In this document: positions 54,211 to 63,288 of the stretch, piece after piece | Numbering within the stretch: the first letter of the stretch is position 1 | How the letters are laid out: every line of letters starts with the position of its first letter | Assembly (NCBI RefSeq): GCF_002933875.1 | Contig: NZ_BFAV01000092.1 | Span: 16,987-80,986, forward strand | Reading direction: 5' to 3' | Length of the DNA: 64,000 nt | DNA from: Desulfocucumis palustris | GTDB taxonomy: Bacteria; Bacillota; Desulfotomaculia; Desulfotomaculales; Desulfocucumaceae | Position numbers and translations under genes: made by a program | Notes under the pieces: generated by a model | The model's input: the letters and a program-made list of their open reading frames with translations, nothing else | What the model was told of the DNA's origin: nothing | Databases searched by the model: none

Positions 54211-55212
54211 ATGTTTGATTCAACTTTGGTACTAACGGCTGTTGTGGTTTTAATCGCGCTTTCCTTTGACTTTATCAACGGTTTTCACGACACGGCCAAC
54301 GCCATAGCAACTTCGGTATCCACCAAGGCTTTGAAGCCCAGGGTTGCCATTGTACTGGCTTCGAGCATGAACCTGCTGGGAGCTTTAACTTTTACCGGGG
54401 TTGCCAAAACCATAGGAGGAAGCATCGCCGACCCCTTTCATCTGGAAAACGGCCTGTATGTTGTAATAGCCGCCCTGACAGCCGCCATTGTCTGGAACCT
54501 GATAACCTGGTATTACGGTATACCCAGCAGTTCGTCCCACGCGCTTATCGGTGCTTTGACCGGCGCCGTTATAACAGCCGCCGGCTTCTCCGCGGTCAAC
54601 TTCGGAGGCTTTTTAAAAATACTGGAGGGATTGATTTTTTCGCCGCTGGTGGCTTTTGTTATCGGTTACATAGTGATGAGCCTGATTAAAATAATCTTTT
54701 ACCGGGCCCATCCGGTGAAGATGAACCGGCGCTTCAGGATTCTGCAGATATTCACCGCCGCCTGGCAGTCTTTCAGCCACGGCACCAATGACGCCCAGAA
54801 GTCCATGGGTATCATAACCTTTGCCCTCATTGCCGGGGGCTTTCAGGATACCATGGATATTCCCCTGTGGGTCAAGTTTTCCTGCGCCATCGCCATGGCC
54901 CTGGGGACCTCCGCGGGCGGCTGGAAGATTATTAAGACGGTGGGAACCAGAATTATTAAGCTGGAGCCGACCAGCGGGTTTGCTTCGGATCTTACTTCGG
55001 CCTTTGTGATACTCATGGCCACCCTTTTAAAAATGCCTGTCAGCACCACCCACGTCATATCCTCGGCTATTATGGGGGTCGGGTCCGCCAGGAGGTTTTC
55101 CGGGGTGAAGTGGGGGACCGCCCAGAGGATTGTGACTGCCTGGCTGATTACTTTACCGGTGACCGCGGTGCTGTCCGCGATAACCTATCTGCTGGTGTCG
55201 ATATTTTTATAA
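54211..55212 (+). CDS. PiT-family inorganic phosphate transporter
   Basis: A 333-residue membrane carrier with about ten helices. Duplicated signature motifs are GFHDTANAIATSVSTKAL near residue 22 and SHGTNDAQKSMGIITFAL near 190. It imports inorganic phosphate with protons or as metal phosphate. Forms a unit with the DUF47 protein and probably shares the Pho-controlled promoter. Confidence 0.95.
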   Translation: MFDSTLVLTAVVVLIALSFDFINGFHDTANAIATSVSTKALKPRVAIVLASSMNLLGALTFTGVAKTIGGSIADPFHLENGLYVVIAALTAAIVWNLITWYYGIPSSSSHALIGALTGAVITAAGFSAVNFGGFLKILEGLIFSPLVAFVIGYIVMSLIKIIFYRAHPVKMNRRFRILQIFTAAWQSFSHGTNDAQKSMGIITFALIAGGFQDTMDIPLWVKFSCAIAMALGTSAGGWKIIKTVGTRIIKLEPTSGFASDLTSAFVILMATLLKMPVSTTHVISSAIMGVGSARRFSGVKWGTAQRIVTAWLITLPVTAVLSAITYLLVSIFL

Positions 55213-55234
55213 CGCGTTTATACATAATTTTAAA

Positions 55235-55456
55235 TCATTTATGGCGGGACGGGTCTGTTTCCCGTCCTGTTTCTTTTAACCGTCCCGCCAGTATTCCGCC
55301 TATTTTCCCGGCCTCGATGGCGTTTAAGGCCCCCCAGCCGTCTGTTTCTATTTTTTCCAACAGCCCCAGTTCCCCGGCTATTTCTAATTTCAGCCTGTCC
55401 CGTAGAATTTCCGCCTCAGACTTGCATTTCTTTTTTCTGTTTCCTGTTACCGGCAC
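55235..55456 (-). CDS. Alpha/beta-type small acid-soluble spore protein
   Basis: 73 residues. LEIAGELGLLEKIETDGWGALNAIEAGKIGG (residues about 25-55) matches the SASP domain, including the Glu-Ile cleavage-type region for the germination protease. SASPs coat and protect spore DNA, so the organism sporulates. GTG 55456 follows GGGGAGG; the frame extends further upstream through a hairpin. A terminator-like hairpin lies at 55489-55514. Overlaps no gene on the other strand. Confidence 0.85.
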   Translation of the reverse strand: MPVTGNRKKKCKSEAEILRDRLKLEIAGELGLLEKIETDGWGALNAIEAGKIGGILAGRLKETGRETDPSRHK

Positions 55457-55488
55457 CTGCAAACCTCCCCGCTGGATGTGAAATGCAA

Positions 55489-55514
55489 ACCCTTCTCCCA
55501 TAAGGGAGAAGGGT
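55489..55514 (-). terminator. Hairpin between CotE-like and SASP genes
   Basis: 11-bp perfect arms (55489-55499 with 55504-55514) with loop ATAA. On the minus strand it follows the cotE-like gene and precedes the SASP gene, which suggests termination of the first. The downstream sequence is only weakly T-rich. Confidence 0.55.
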
Positions 55515-55674
55515 ATTCACGGGGCCGCTCATGATCCGCACAGCATGATTCGTCCGTTCATTTACGGCCCCAATGATTATATTGTTGGTTTGATTAAACT
55601 TTAATATGTATTTCAGAGCCGTGGAAAATGAATGAAAATAAATGGAGTCCGCTTGGGACTCCGGATATCATCTA

Positions 55675-56202
55675 TTATTCTTCCCCATGGTGGGCTATCT
55701 TCACCTTTACCTTTGTCTCTCCAATAACCTCGGCATATATGCCCACTTCAAAGTCCACCTTGATCCGCCCATCATCCGTGGTGGCGGCGTCCAGGCACTG
55801 GGGCGGCCTTATTACAATGGCCCTGGCTTCTATAAGATTGGAGCTTTGCATGTCGTATTCGGTCATGGGGATTATTTCCTCAAAATTGATAGCCTGGCGG
55901 ATAAGTTCAGTGGACTTGCCGTTATTATAGGCATACCAGATATGCACCTCGAAGATGCCGTTGACCCTGACCCCGACTTTGTCACTCCCTCCCACTTCGG
56001 TTACTTCAGGCTCCTTAAGGCGCATCTGGGTGATGGATGTTCCAAGCACGGCGTTGGGATTTAACCCTTCCGTGGGAACAAAATGCTGGCTGTAGCGGAA
56101 ATATTTTTTGGCCGTCCCGCAGACAGCTTTTGTGATTATCTCTCTGTAAGCGCCTTTCGGGAAAGACAAAGATCTTTTTTCCGCACCGGTAATGTCACTC
56201 AC
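55675..56202 (-). CDS. CotE-like outer spore coat morphogenetic protein
   Basis: 175 residues. GAYREIITKAVCGTAKKYFRYSQ near residue 19 begins the CotE domain. VNGIFEVHIWYAYNNGKSTELIRQAINFEEII and RPPQCLDA match the Bacillus CotE core (WYSYN and QPNCLEA there). CotE organises the outer coat of spores. GTG 56202 follows AAAGGAGGGG; the frame reaches 56241 but that includes the ribosome site. Expression should depend on sporulation sigma factors, though I did not identify the promoter. Confidence 0.88.
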   Translation of the reverse strand: MSDITGAEKRSLSFPKGAYREIITKAVCGTAKKYFRYSQHFVPTEGLNPNAVLGTSITQMRLKEPEVTEVGGSDKVGVRVNGIFEVHIWYAYNNGKSTELIRQAINFEEIIPMTEYDMQSSNLIEARAIVIRPPQCLDAATTDDGRIKVDFEVGIYAEVIGETKVKVKIAHHGEE

Positions 56203-56395
56203 AGCTTTCCCCTCCTTTAAGGGCAGTTGATAATAGAACAATTTGATAAATGCCCGAACATTTAACGGTCACAATATAGTATGTTTTGTCGGCTGCAAGT
56301 GTGACGGCGGACTGCCGGCCCGGAGGCTTCTTTTTATCCCGCTGACAGCCTTTAAGACCACGTATTTGAGGGCCGGGTTCTTAAAGGCTGTTAGG

Positions 56396-56632
56396 GAAAG
56401 GGGACACGCCTTCATTTAAAGGTCGGGGGACACACCTCCCTTTAAAGGTCAGGGTACACACCTTCATTTGGAGCATATCTTTAGGGCAGAAGGAATGTCC
56501 CCAACGCATATATCTTTAGGGCAGAAGGATGTCCCCGACGTATATATCCTTAGGGCAGGAGGAATGTCCCCGGCGCAGGTTCGGAATGAGAATAACCCCT
56601 TCCGAACCCGGGACTCACTCATATACGTCAGC
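56396..56632 (+). repeat. Longest dispersed repeat copy
   Basis: Three left-type units (GGGGACACGCCTTC, GGGGGACACACCTCC, CAGGGTACACACCTTC) are followed by three right-type units, each with an upstream TTTAGGGCAGAAGG-like lead and a TGTCCCC core. The copy ends in a hairpin with GGTTCGGAA and TTCCGAACC arms. The order matches the 11.8-kb copy, and the same CCCGCTGACAGCC lead-in lies at about 56338. The rest of 56242-56760 shows no gene. Confidence 0.88.
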
Positions 56633-56760
56633 CGGCCAGGATTATGAAAAGCGGCAGTTATCAAAAGGTTGATTGTTAACCTTACTCATGTTTTGTGTTG
56701 ACGGAATTAGATGCGGAGGTTATATTTATTGTTATCAACTTGGATGGGTGGTGTTAACAT

Positions 56761-57723
56761 TTGATACGGCATATCGGCCAAAAAATAATGAACGGTGAGA
56801 ATTTAAGCAGGGATGAGGCTATGGGGCTGACGGAAATAGATAGTGGGAGCATTCCGGAGCTGCTTTCGGTAAGCAACAAGGTTGCCAGGCATTACCGGGG
56901 CTTCCGCCTGGAGCTGTGCTCAATAATGAATGCCCGGTCGGGAAAATGCAGTGAGGACTGCAAATTTTGCGCCCAGTCCGGCCGCTACCACACCGGCGCT
57001 AAAATTTATCCCGTGGCCGCTAAAGAGGAAGTATTAAAACAGGCGGTGTCCATGGAGAGGGCCGGGGCTAAACGGTTTTCCCTGGTTACCAGCGGGAGGG
57101 GCATCTCGGAAAGGGATCTGGACGCGGTTTTAAATGCCCTGGAGCTTTTGAAGAGGGAAACGGGGCTGGAGCTCTGCGCCTCCCTGGGGCTGATTGACGG
57201 GAATAAAGCCCGGATGTTAAAGGATGCCGGGCTGTCCATGTACCATCACAACCTGGAAACATCGCCGGATTTTTACTCCCGAATATGCACCACGCATACC
57301 TACCAGGACCGGGTGGATACCATTAACGCCGCCCGAAAAGCGGATTTAAGGGTTTGCGCCGGGGGAATAATCGGCCTGGGCGAAACCTTTGCCCAGCGGG
57401 TGGATATGGCCCTGGAAATACGCAGACTGGGAGTGGATTCTGTGCCTGTGAACTTTCTTAACCCCATCCCGGGAACGCCCCTCCAGGACATCCCGGCGCC
57501 GGCTCCTTTAACCCTGCTGCATACCCTGGCGGTATTCCGCCTGATACTGCCGGAGGCTGTAATCCGTCTGTGCGGCGGCAGGAAAACAGGGCTGAGGAGG
57601 CTGCAGCCCCTGGCTTTTTGGGCAGGCGCCGACGGTGTGATGATTGGGGACTACCTTACCACCGGCGGTGAGGACCTGGAGCAGGATCTGCAGCTGTTCC
57701 GGGATATGGGCTTTATTTTTTGA
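56761..57723 (+). CDS. bioB: Biotin synthase
   Basis: A 320-residue radical SAM enzyme that inserts sulfur into dethiobiotin to make biotin. The SAM cluster is Cys63-x3-Cys67-x2-Cys70 in KCSEDCKFCAQSGR. SLVTSGRG, YHHNLETSP and GGIIGLGET motifs follow, and GGRKTGLRR near the C-terminus corresponds to the second-cluster Arg region. TTG 56761 starts the frame; the ribosome site is weak (GGGTGG). No other bio genes are nearby. Confidence 0.95.
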   Translation: MIRHIGQKIMNGENLSRDEAMGLTEIDSGSIPELLSVSNKVARHYRGFRLELCSIMNARSGKCSEDCKFCAQSGRYHTGAKIYPVAAKEEVLKQAVSMERAGAKRFSLVTSGRGISERDLDAVLNALELLKRETGLELCASLGLIDGNKARMLKDAGLSMYHHNLETSPDFYSRICTTHTYQDRVDTINAARKADLRVCAGGIIGLGETFAQRVDMALEIRRLGVDSVPVNFLNPIPGTPLQDIPAPAPLTLLHTLAVFRLILPEAVIRLCGGRKTGLRRLQPLAFWAGADGVMIGDYLTTGGEDLEQDLQLFRDMGFIF

Positions 57724-58465
57724 AAATATGGTTGTTGTCACGGCTTACAAATTGGTTAATTAAATCAAAAAGCATTTCCCTGTCGTAGTCCAGGGTCGCC
57801 ATATGACCTGAATTTTTAAGCCACACCAGGTCCCTGGCGGCGGCTTTGGCCAGCCGGTTATACAAAAAATTTGCATTTTCCGGCGCCACGATTCCATCGC
57901 CGGTTGATTGAAATATAAGAACCGGCATTGATATTCCGGGTATCTCCGGGCCCACCGCCCGGAGCAGCCGGTACAGCTGCAGGCCGGCGGACGGTGGCGC
58001 GCTGTCGTAAGCGATGTGATTTTTTCTCGCCGCCGGGTCTTTTATGTTTTGCTGTACTTCCTGTTTAAAATTCCGGAGTAGGTTTAACAGGCGCATTAAA
58101 TAGAAGTTTATGTATATTTTAACCGGGGCGCAAATGACTATCAGCCCCATAAAATCATGATTTGCCGCCAGGTGGAGAGCGATGGTGCCCCCCATGGAAA
58201 ACCCCGCCACGTAAACCCGGGCGCAATTTTTCTGTAAATCCAGAAGTGCGCTCCGGGCCGAATCAATCCAGTGCCTGTAAGTAATGCCCCTCAGGTGCGA
58301 GGGGCTGGTGCCGTGCCCGGGCAGCCTTGCCCCGCTGACCGTGAAGCCCCGGCCTGCCAGGTACTCTCCCAGTGGCAGCATTTCCGCCGGGGTGCCGGTA
58401 AAGCCGTGTAATAATAAAACCCCGGTATCCCCGCCGGGCAGGTAAAAAGGTTTAACTTCCCTTAT
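57713..58465 (-). CDS. Alpha/beta hydrolase (esterase/lysophospholipase type) with an abnormal start
   Basis: The fold starts in frame upstream of the first ATG: VLLLHGFTGTPAEM, which carries the oxyanion-hole HGFTG, is needed for activity. The nucleophile elbow is GFSMGG; Asp and His are in STGDGIVAPEN and NSGHMATLDY. An in-frame TGA (58471-58469) limits the N-terminus, leaving ATA at 58465, nine bases after GGAGG, as the only suitably spaced start. The 222-residue frame from ATG 58381 would lack the oxyanion loop. The length from ATA is 250 residues, normal for the family. Convergent overlap with bioB. Confidence 0.75.
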   Translation of the reverse strand: MREVKPFYLPGGDTGVLLLHGFTGTPAEMLPLGEYLAGRGFTVSGARLPGHGTSPSHLRGITYRHWIDSARSALLDLQKNCARVYVAGFSMGGTIALHLAANHDFMGLIVICAPVKIYINFYLMRLLNLLRNFKQEVQQNIKDPAARKNHIAYDSAPPSAGLQLYRLLRAVGPEIPGISMPVLIFQSTGDGIVAPENANFLYNRLAKAAARDLVWLKNSGHMATLDYDREMLFDLINQFVSRDNNHIFKK

Positions 58466-58611
58466 GGTTCAAAACCTCCATTCAAATAGTTCACCATGCA
58501 TAAATTAAAATATTTGCGTTTTAATAAAGCAATCCCTTTATATTTATTCTATATTTATAAAAATAAGGCACAATATGTTTCATAGGTCCATAAATTCTGG
58601 TAACATTATTT

Positions 58612-58680
58612 GGGGAACATTCCTTCACGGGAATTGCCATGAGCAAGGGGCCTTTGCGGTGCCGGAAGGTGTGTCCCCTA
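58612..58680 (-). repeat. Inverted-orientation dispersed repeat copy
   Basis: TGGGGAACATTCCTTC (58611-58626) and GGAAGGTGTGTCCCCT (58664-58679) are the reverse complements of the right- and left-type units, so this copy lies in the opposite orientation. The intervening 37 bases are not conserved with other copies. Confidence 0.7.
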
Positions 58681-58714
58681 TCCTTTATTGCGAAATTTCC
58701 TGGAGGTGCTTAAA

Positions 58715-58960
58715 ATGGGTGATTGCTCCTGTGGCGACAAGTCCAATGAAACTGTCAAATGCTTTAGCGGCGGTGAAAGCAGGCAGCTGCAGCTGGTGAA
58801 GGCGGACTCCCTGGAGGAAGCCAACAGGCTTTTGAAGAAGGAGGACCACGTTTACCTGGGGGTATTCTGGAACGGGAATCTGTCCCGGGAGGAATATATA
58901 CTGGGCCGCCTGGAGAGAGTAAAAAAATCAGCCAGGAAGGTTGGTTTTAGTTTTGATTAA
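58715..58960 (+). CDS. Small conserved-looking cysteine protein of unknown function
   Basis: 81 residues starting MGDCSCGDKSNETVKCFSGGESRQLQ. Three cysteines (C4, C6, C16) lie in a short N-terminal stretch. The C-terminal half is helical (SLEEANRLLKKEDHVYLGVFWNG, then EEYILGRLERVKKSARKVG). It is cytoplasmic with no membrane helix. GGAGG lies upstream of ATG 58715. I do not recognise the family. It is followed 51 bases later by the rRNA methyltransferase gene, perhaps in one operon. Confidence 0.65.
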   Translation: MGDCSCGDKSNETVKCFSGGESRQLQLVKADSLEEANRLLKKEDHVYLGVFWNGNLSREEYILGRLERVKKSARKVGFSFD

Positions 58961-59011
58961 CCTTGCCGGAAATATGGCCGGCGGTTCCGCCAGCTGCCGG
59001 AGAAACGGGCA

Positions 59012-60415
59012 ATGCTGACCGGGGGCCGGGAGATAGAGCTTTACATAGACAATTACAACCACTCCGGGGAGGGAGTGGGCCGCTGCCGGGACATGGCCGT
59101 ATTTGTCCCCTTCGCCGCCCCCGGCGAGAAGGTGCGGGCCAGGGTGACCGAGACCAGGAAGAATTATGCCCGGGCCGAAATGCTGGAGATAATAGAGCCC
59201 GCCGGTTTCCGCACGGCTCCCCGGTGCCGGACATTCGGAAAATGCGGCGGCTGCAGGTTACAGCATATTGATTACCCGGAGCAGCTTTCGGCCAAAAGGG
59301 AACTGGTCCGGCAGAGCCTTTCCCGCATCGGCGGGTTTGGGGATATATCGGTTGAGCCCGTTATCGGCATGGCCGACCCCTGGCATTACCGCAACAAAGT
59401 GCATTTTCAGGCGGAAGACCGGGATGGCAGGCTGGTGCTGGGCTTTTACGAAGAGGGCAGTCACCGGCTGGCGGAGACCGCCGGGACCGGTGACAGCCCG
59501 CTGCCTCTTCACTGCCGCTGCCTGCTGGTGGACCGGGATTTAAACGCCCTGGCCGGTTTAATTGAAGAAATGTTAAACAGATACGGCGTAAGGGCATATA
59601 ACCGGCTTACGGGACGGGGAATGGTACGCCATGTGCTGTTGAGAAAGGCCTCCGGCACAGGGGAAATGATGGCCGTGCTGGCCACCGGCCCGGGAGACTG
59701 GCCCGCTGAGAAAGATTTCGCCGCGGAACTGGCAAAGGCCTTCCCCGGTGTAAAATCGGTGCTGCGTCACGTGAATCCGGAGCCGGGCAACCGGGTGCCG
59801 GGGGGCGGGACTCTGCTTCTAAAGGGCAGTGAGACCATAGAGGACATTATGGAAGGCCTGCGGTTCAGCCTGTCCGCCGAATCCTTTTATCAGGTGAACT
59901 CCGTTCAAACAGTTACGCTTTATAATAAGGCTCTGGAATTCGCCGGTCTGTCAGGCGGCGAGACTGTTGTGGACGCATACTCCGGCGTGGGAACCATAGC
60001 CCTCTTCTTTGCCCGCAAGGCCGGCAAAGTGCTGGGTCTGGAAATCGTCGCCCGGGCGGTTGCCGATGCCCTGGCCAATGCCGCGTTAAACGGCTTAGCC
60101 AATGTGGAGTTTCACCAGGGAGCGGTGGAAAAACTGCTGCCCCGGCTGGTTCGCCGGGAACGGAGGCCGGATGTGCTGGTGCTGGACCCGCCCCGCCGGG
60201 GCTGTCATATCCGGGTGCTGGAGACCATAGCGGAAACCGGCGTTCCCCGGGTGGTATACGTATCCTGCGACCCCGGCACCCTGGCCAGGGATTTGCGAAG
60301 GCTGGCGGAATGGGGTTATGCGGTGAGGAAGGTACAGCCGGTGGACATGTTTCCCCAAACCCATCACGTGGAGAGTATAGTTCTGATGACGAAAAGTGGT
60401 TTGAAGGGCAAATAA
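59012..60415 (+). CDS. RlmD/RumA-type 23S rRNA (uracil-5-)-methyltransferase
   Basis: A 467-residue class I methyltransferase of the TrmA/RlmD group. The N-terminal TRAM domain (about 8-58) is followed by an iron-sulfur site (CRTFGKCGGCRLQHIDY, cysteines near 73-82, plus a later cysteine). The SAM motif is VVDAYSGVGTIALFFARKAGKVLGLEIV near 317. The catalytic motif is VSCDPGTLARDL near 417, with DPPRRG. It makes 5-methyluridine on rRNA; the exact position is not fixed by sequence alone. ATG 59012 follows CGGAGAAACGGG. Confidence 0.9.
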   Translation: MLTGGREIELYIDNYNHSGEGVGRCRDMAVFVPFAAPGEKVRARVTETRKNYARAEMLEIIEPAGFRTAPRCRTFGKCGGCRLQHIDYPEQLSAKRELVRQSLSRIGGFGDISVEPVIGMADPWHYRNKVHFQAEDRDGRLVLGFYEEGSHRLAETAGTGDSPLPLHCRCLLVDRDLNALAGLIEEMLNRYGVRAYNRLTGRGMVRHVLLRKASGTGEMMAVLATGPGDWPAEKDFAAELAKAFPGVKSVLRHVNPEPGNRVPGGGTLLLKGSETIEDIMEGLRFSLSAESFYQVNSVQTVTLYNKALEFAGLSGGETVVDAYSGVGTIALFFARKAGKVLGLEIVARAVADALANAALNGLANVEFHQGAVEKLLPRLVRRERRPDVLVLDPPRRGCHIRVLETIAETGVPRVVYVSCDPGTLARDLRRLAEWGYAVRKVQPVDMFPQTHHVESIVLMTKSGLKGK

Positions 60416-60469
60416 GGAAGGTCAACCACTATATGTAGTGGTTTGGGAGTAAAAAATGAGCGAATGAGC

Positions 60470-60517
60470 GAAAATCGGGCTGAAAAAGTGTATTTTTTAA
60501 CCCGATTTTCCAGTTTT
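60470..60517 (+). terminator. Terminator after the rRNA methyltransferase gene
   Basis: GAAAATCGGG (60470-60479) pairs with CCCGATTTTC (60501-60510), and a TTTTTTT run follows. A small palindrome ACCACTATATGTAGTGGT lies at 60425-60442. The following 260 bases to 60778 are AT-rich and hold no gene. Confidence 0.8.
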
Positions 60518-60778
60518 TTTGTAGATGACATTGGGATTTTTGAAGATGATACTCAAAAACACTAGGCAATGTTGTGATGTTCTTAGAATACGACATTTTA
60601 GAAAAAGTTAACTACTAAAGATTATTTATATAATTGCTAGTTGTTTTCGCTATAAATTGATTTATAAGAGGTGTACGTATAATCGTTTTAGGATGTATCA
60701 CAGCTATGTATTTTATTTAACTAAGATAGGGAAACCCTATTTATACAATAAAAGTAATTGATTTAGATTGGAATAAAA

Positions 60779-62014
60779 ATGACAAATATAGATAAAAATT
60801 GGAAAAAGAACATAATACTTTTTTTAGCCAGCCAGAACATATCTTTCTTTGGTTCGATGCTGGTTCAGTGTGCTATTACTTGGTATATTACATTAAAAAC
60901 ACAATCCGGGATAATGATGACTATATCAATTATTTGTGGCTTCCTGCCGACATTTTTTCTGTCTCCTTTTGCGGGGGTATGGGCAGACCGATATAATAGA
61001 AAGATACTTATTATTTTATCTGATTCTATGATAGCGATAGCAACGTTTATTTTAGCTATACTGTTTTTTATAGGTTACGACGCAGTATGGCTGCTCTTTG
61101 TGGCATCTGTCATACGTGCACTCGGTTCTGGGGTTCAAACGCCAGCCATAGGAGCTATTCTTCCGCAACTTGTGCCAAAAGATAAACTTACCAAGGTGAA
61201 CGGAACAAATAGCAGCATACAATCACTGGTTGCGCTTATATCTCCGATGCTTAGCGGTATACTGCTAACTATGTCTTCCATCGAAACAATATTCTTTTTA
61301 GATGTTATTACGGCTGCTGTGGCGGTTTCGATATTAATTCTGTTTTTACGTGTGTCTGTTCATGCTAAAGCCCTTGAGAAACAAAGAATTACCTATTTTG
61401 GAGATATGCATGAAGGTATCAATTATATCAAGAATCATGGATTTGTTAAGATAATTTTTTCGTTTATAGCAATCTACTTTATATTAATTGCGCCTGCGGC
61501 ATTTCTAGCGCCCTTGCTTATCACGCGCAGCTTCGGGGAGGATGTTTGGCGCCTAACTGCAATGTCCGTAGCGTATTCTGTCGGTATGATGGCGGGAGGC
61601 ATGATCGTAGCGACCTGGAGTGGTTTTAAAAACAGAGTCCATTCAATGGTCCTTTCAATCCTTGTTATTGGAGCCTGTACCTTTGCACTTGGCAGTATTC
61701 CTATATTTGGGTTTTACCTTTTTTTCATGGGATTGATTGGTGCTGCGATGCCTTTTTTTAATACACCATTTACAGTTTTACTACAGGAGAAGGTAGAAGG
61801 AGATTTTTTAGGTAGAGTATTTGGCGTTTTAAGCATGATTTCAAGTTCTATTATGCCACTAGGGATGCTTGTATATGGACCTCTAGCTGATTTCATTAAA
61901 ATAGAATGGTTATTTATAGGAACCGGCTTGCTGATGTTTGCTGAAAGCCTTTTTATGTTAGGCAATAAAGTGCTGATTGAGGCAGGGAAGCCAAAATTTA
62001 AACCTGAGATGTAA
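60779..62014 (+). CDS. MFS efflux transporter of the macrolide-efflux (MefA-like) type
   Basis: A 411-residue MFS_3 membrane transporter with about twelve helices. FGSMLVQCAITWYITLKTQSG opens helix 1, and FAGVWADRYNRK is motif A (about residues 61-72). The family exports macrolides and other small hydrophobic compounds by proton antiport. The actual substrate is unknown. It is far more AT-rich than the neighbouring genes and is surrounded by gene remnants, so it was probably acquired by transfer. The start at ATG 60779 lacks a strong ribosome site. Confidence 0.85.
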   Translation: MTNIDKNWKKNIILFLASQNISFFGSMLVQCAITWYITLKTQSGIMMTISIICGFLPTFFLSPFAGVWADRYNRKILIILSDSMIAIATFILAILFFIGYDAVWLLFVASVIRALGSGVQTPAIGAILPQLVPKDKLTKVNGTNSSIQSLVALISPMLSGILLTMSSIETIFFLDVITAAVAVSILILFLRVSVHAKALEKQRITYFGDMHEGINYIKNHGFVKIIFSFIAIYFILIAPAAFLAPLLITRSFGEDVWRLTAMSVAYSVGMMAGGMIVATWSGFKNRVHSMVLSILVIGACTFALGSIPIFGFYLFFMGLIGAAMPFFNTPFTVLLQEKVEGDFLGRVFGVLSMISSSIMPLGMLVYGPLADFIKIEWLFIGTGLLMFAESLFMLGNKVLIEAGKPKFKPEM

Positions 62015-62060
62015 CATTTTAGGAGGAGGGTATAAACAAAATGGATTTATTTAGATTTAA

Positions 62061-62179
62061 CGATTGATTTTTATAAAGATGCTCTGCGCCAGGGGCCGGG
62101 CAGTGAGCAGGAAACCAAGAAGGCATGCGCGCTGATGACGGTAGATATTGGATCAGCCTATGGGGAGCGAATAAAATAG
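62061..62179 (+). pseudogene. Methyltransferase N-terminal remnant
   Basis: The frame TIDFYKDALRQGPGSEQETKKACALMTVDIGSAYGERIK then stops. FYKDALRQGPGS is typical of the first helix of small class I SAM methyltransferases, and VDIGSAYG looks like a degenerate piece of a SAM motif that an internal deletion moved next to it. The likely family is inferred from these two motifs only. Confidence 0.6.
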
Positions 62180-62185
62180 CTTGCT

Positions 62186-62314
62186 TTACCATTGGCGACT
62201 ATACAAGAGTATGAAATACCAATTCCCGACACCGAACCGCATGGTATCGCCATTGACAAAGAGGGGCGCATTTGGATAGCCGTGGAAAACGCAGGGATAT
62301 GTTGCTTCCAATAG
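62186..62314 (+). pseudogene. Remnant of a Vgb-like (virginiamycin B lyase) beta-propeller
   Basis: The 42-residue frame contains YEIPIPDTEPHGIAIDKEGRIWIAV, the repeat seen in streptogramin-lyase and SMP-30 propellers. It has no start and stops after one blade. Confidence 0.65.
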
Positions 62315-62399
62315 TCAACATTTAGATAGAAAATGAACAGTGAGATTGAAGTTATTTTAATGTGAAGTAAAGATTATTACATAACAGGAGATAATCTAT

Positions 62400-62753
62400 A
62401 TGAAGCCAAAAGAAATACTTTGTCAATGGGTTGATGCGTTTAATAATGCAGATACAGAAACAATTGCAAATTTATATGATGATAATGCAATAAACCATCA
62501 GGTTGCTAATGAGCCAGTTATCGGTAAAGAGGCTATAAAGAAAATGTTTGAACAAGAGTTTTCTCAAGCAAAAATGGTTTGTATTGTTGAAAATATTTTT
62601 GAAGATGGACAATGGGCAATTTTGGAGTGGCGTGACCCATTAGGTTTGAGAGGTTGCGGCTTTTTTCAGATAGTGAATAATAAGATATTATTTCAGAGAG
62701 GCTACTGGGACAAGCTATCTTTCTTAAAACAGCACAATTTACCAATTGAATAA
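62400..62753 (+). CDS. SnoaL-like NTF2-fold protein
   Basis: 117 residues. EILCQWVDAFNNADTETIANLYDDNAINHQV opens like SnoaL/NTF2 proteins, and the C-terminal RGCGFFQIVNNKILFQRGYWDK matches the fold closing strand. The fold serves as ligand-binding or enzyme scaffold, so the role is open. A ribosome site AACAGGAG lies before ATG 62400. Strongly AT-rich. Confidence 0.75.
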   Translation: MKPKEILCQWVDAFNNADTETIANLYDDNAINHQVANEPVIGKEAIKKMFEQEFSQAKMVCIVENIFEDGQWAILEWRDPLGLRGCGFFQIVNNKILFQRGYWDKLSFLKQHNLPIE

Positions 62754-62935
62754 TACGAGTATAATCCTTATCTGAAGTTTCTTTGTAGATATTTAGCTTA
62801 ACCTTAGGCGTATTCCACCTAAATTTGGTTGGGAGTTCGAAAGCTAAGCTTAAAATGGCAATAACTCCTTAAAATGAGTGAAAGAGATAGACTTTATTGA
62901 TTATATTGAAGCATTGAGCGAGTCTTATTTGCTTG

Positions 62936-63288
62936 CTATATCTGAGTATCAAAGCTATTGGCTTCTACCTGAACACATAATCGATAAAGTGCGGATATCC
63001 CTTTGATTTGGTCTCTATTTGCCTGATCTAGATATTGTTCAATGCCCTTTGCCATTTCCTTGATTTTGCTTTTGTCATTATAGTCAAATCCCTTAGATCC
63101 TGTTTTATATTTTCAATATAATGTTTTTGACCATTGGCGTAAAAGGCAAGCTTTAATACATATATTATTAAAGCTTGCCTGATATGTTCAGCGGCAAACA
63201 TTCGGTAATTATTCCCGGCACAGCGCTTTGCCGATATAAGGCCAACCTTGTCCCAATACTGGTATCCCTGTCTTACGACTGACAGCAT
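62936..63288 (-). pseudogene. MerR-family regulator remnant with frameshift
   Basis: The N-terminal frame (63288-63028) has RQGYQYWDKVGLISAKR, the MerR wing/helix pair, then NNYRMFAAEHIRQALIIYVL. Around 63080 the reading moves to a second frame, which continues YNDKSKIKEMAKGIEQYLDQANRDQ and ends at 62936. The two frames together match the usual length of a MerR regulator, and the true start is not seen. Bases 62754-62935 hold no recognisable gene. Confidence 0.75.

Noticed and set aside
55110..55481. 123-codon plus-strand frame over the SASP gene
   Set aside because: It is antisense to a well-supported SASP gene and overlaps the end of the PiT gene.
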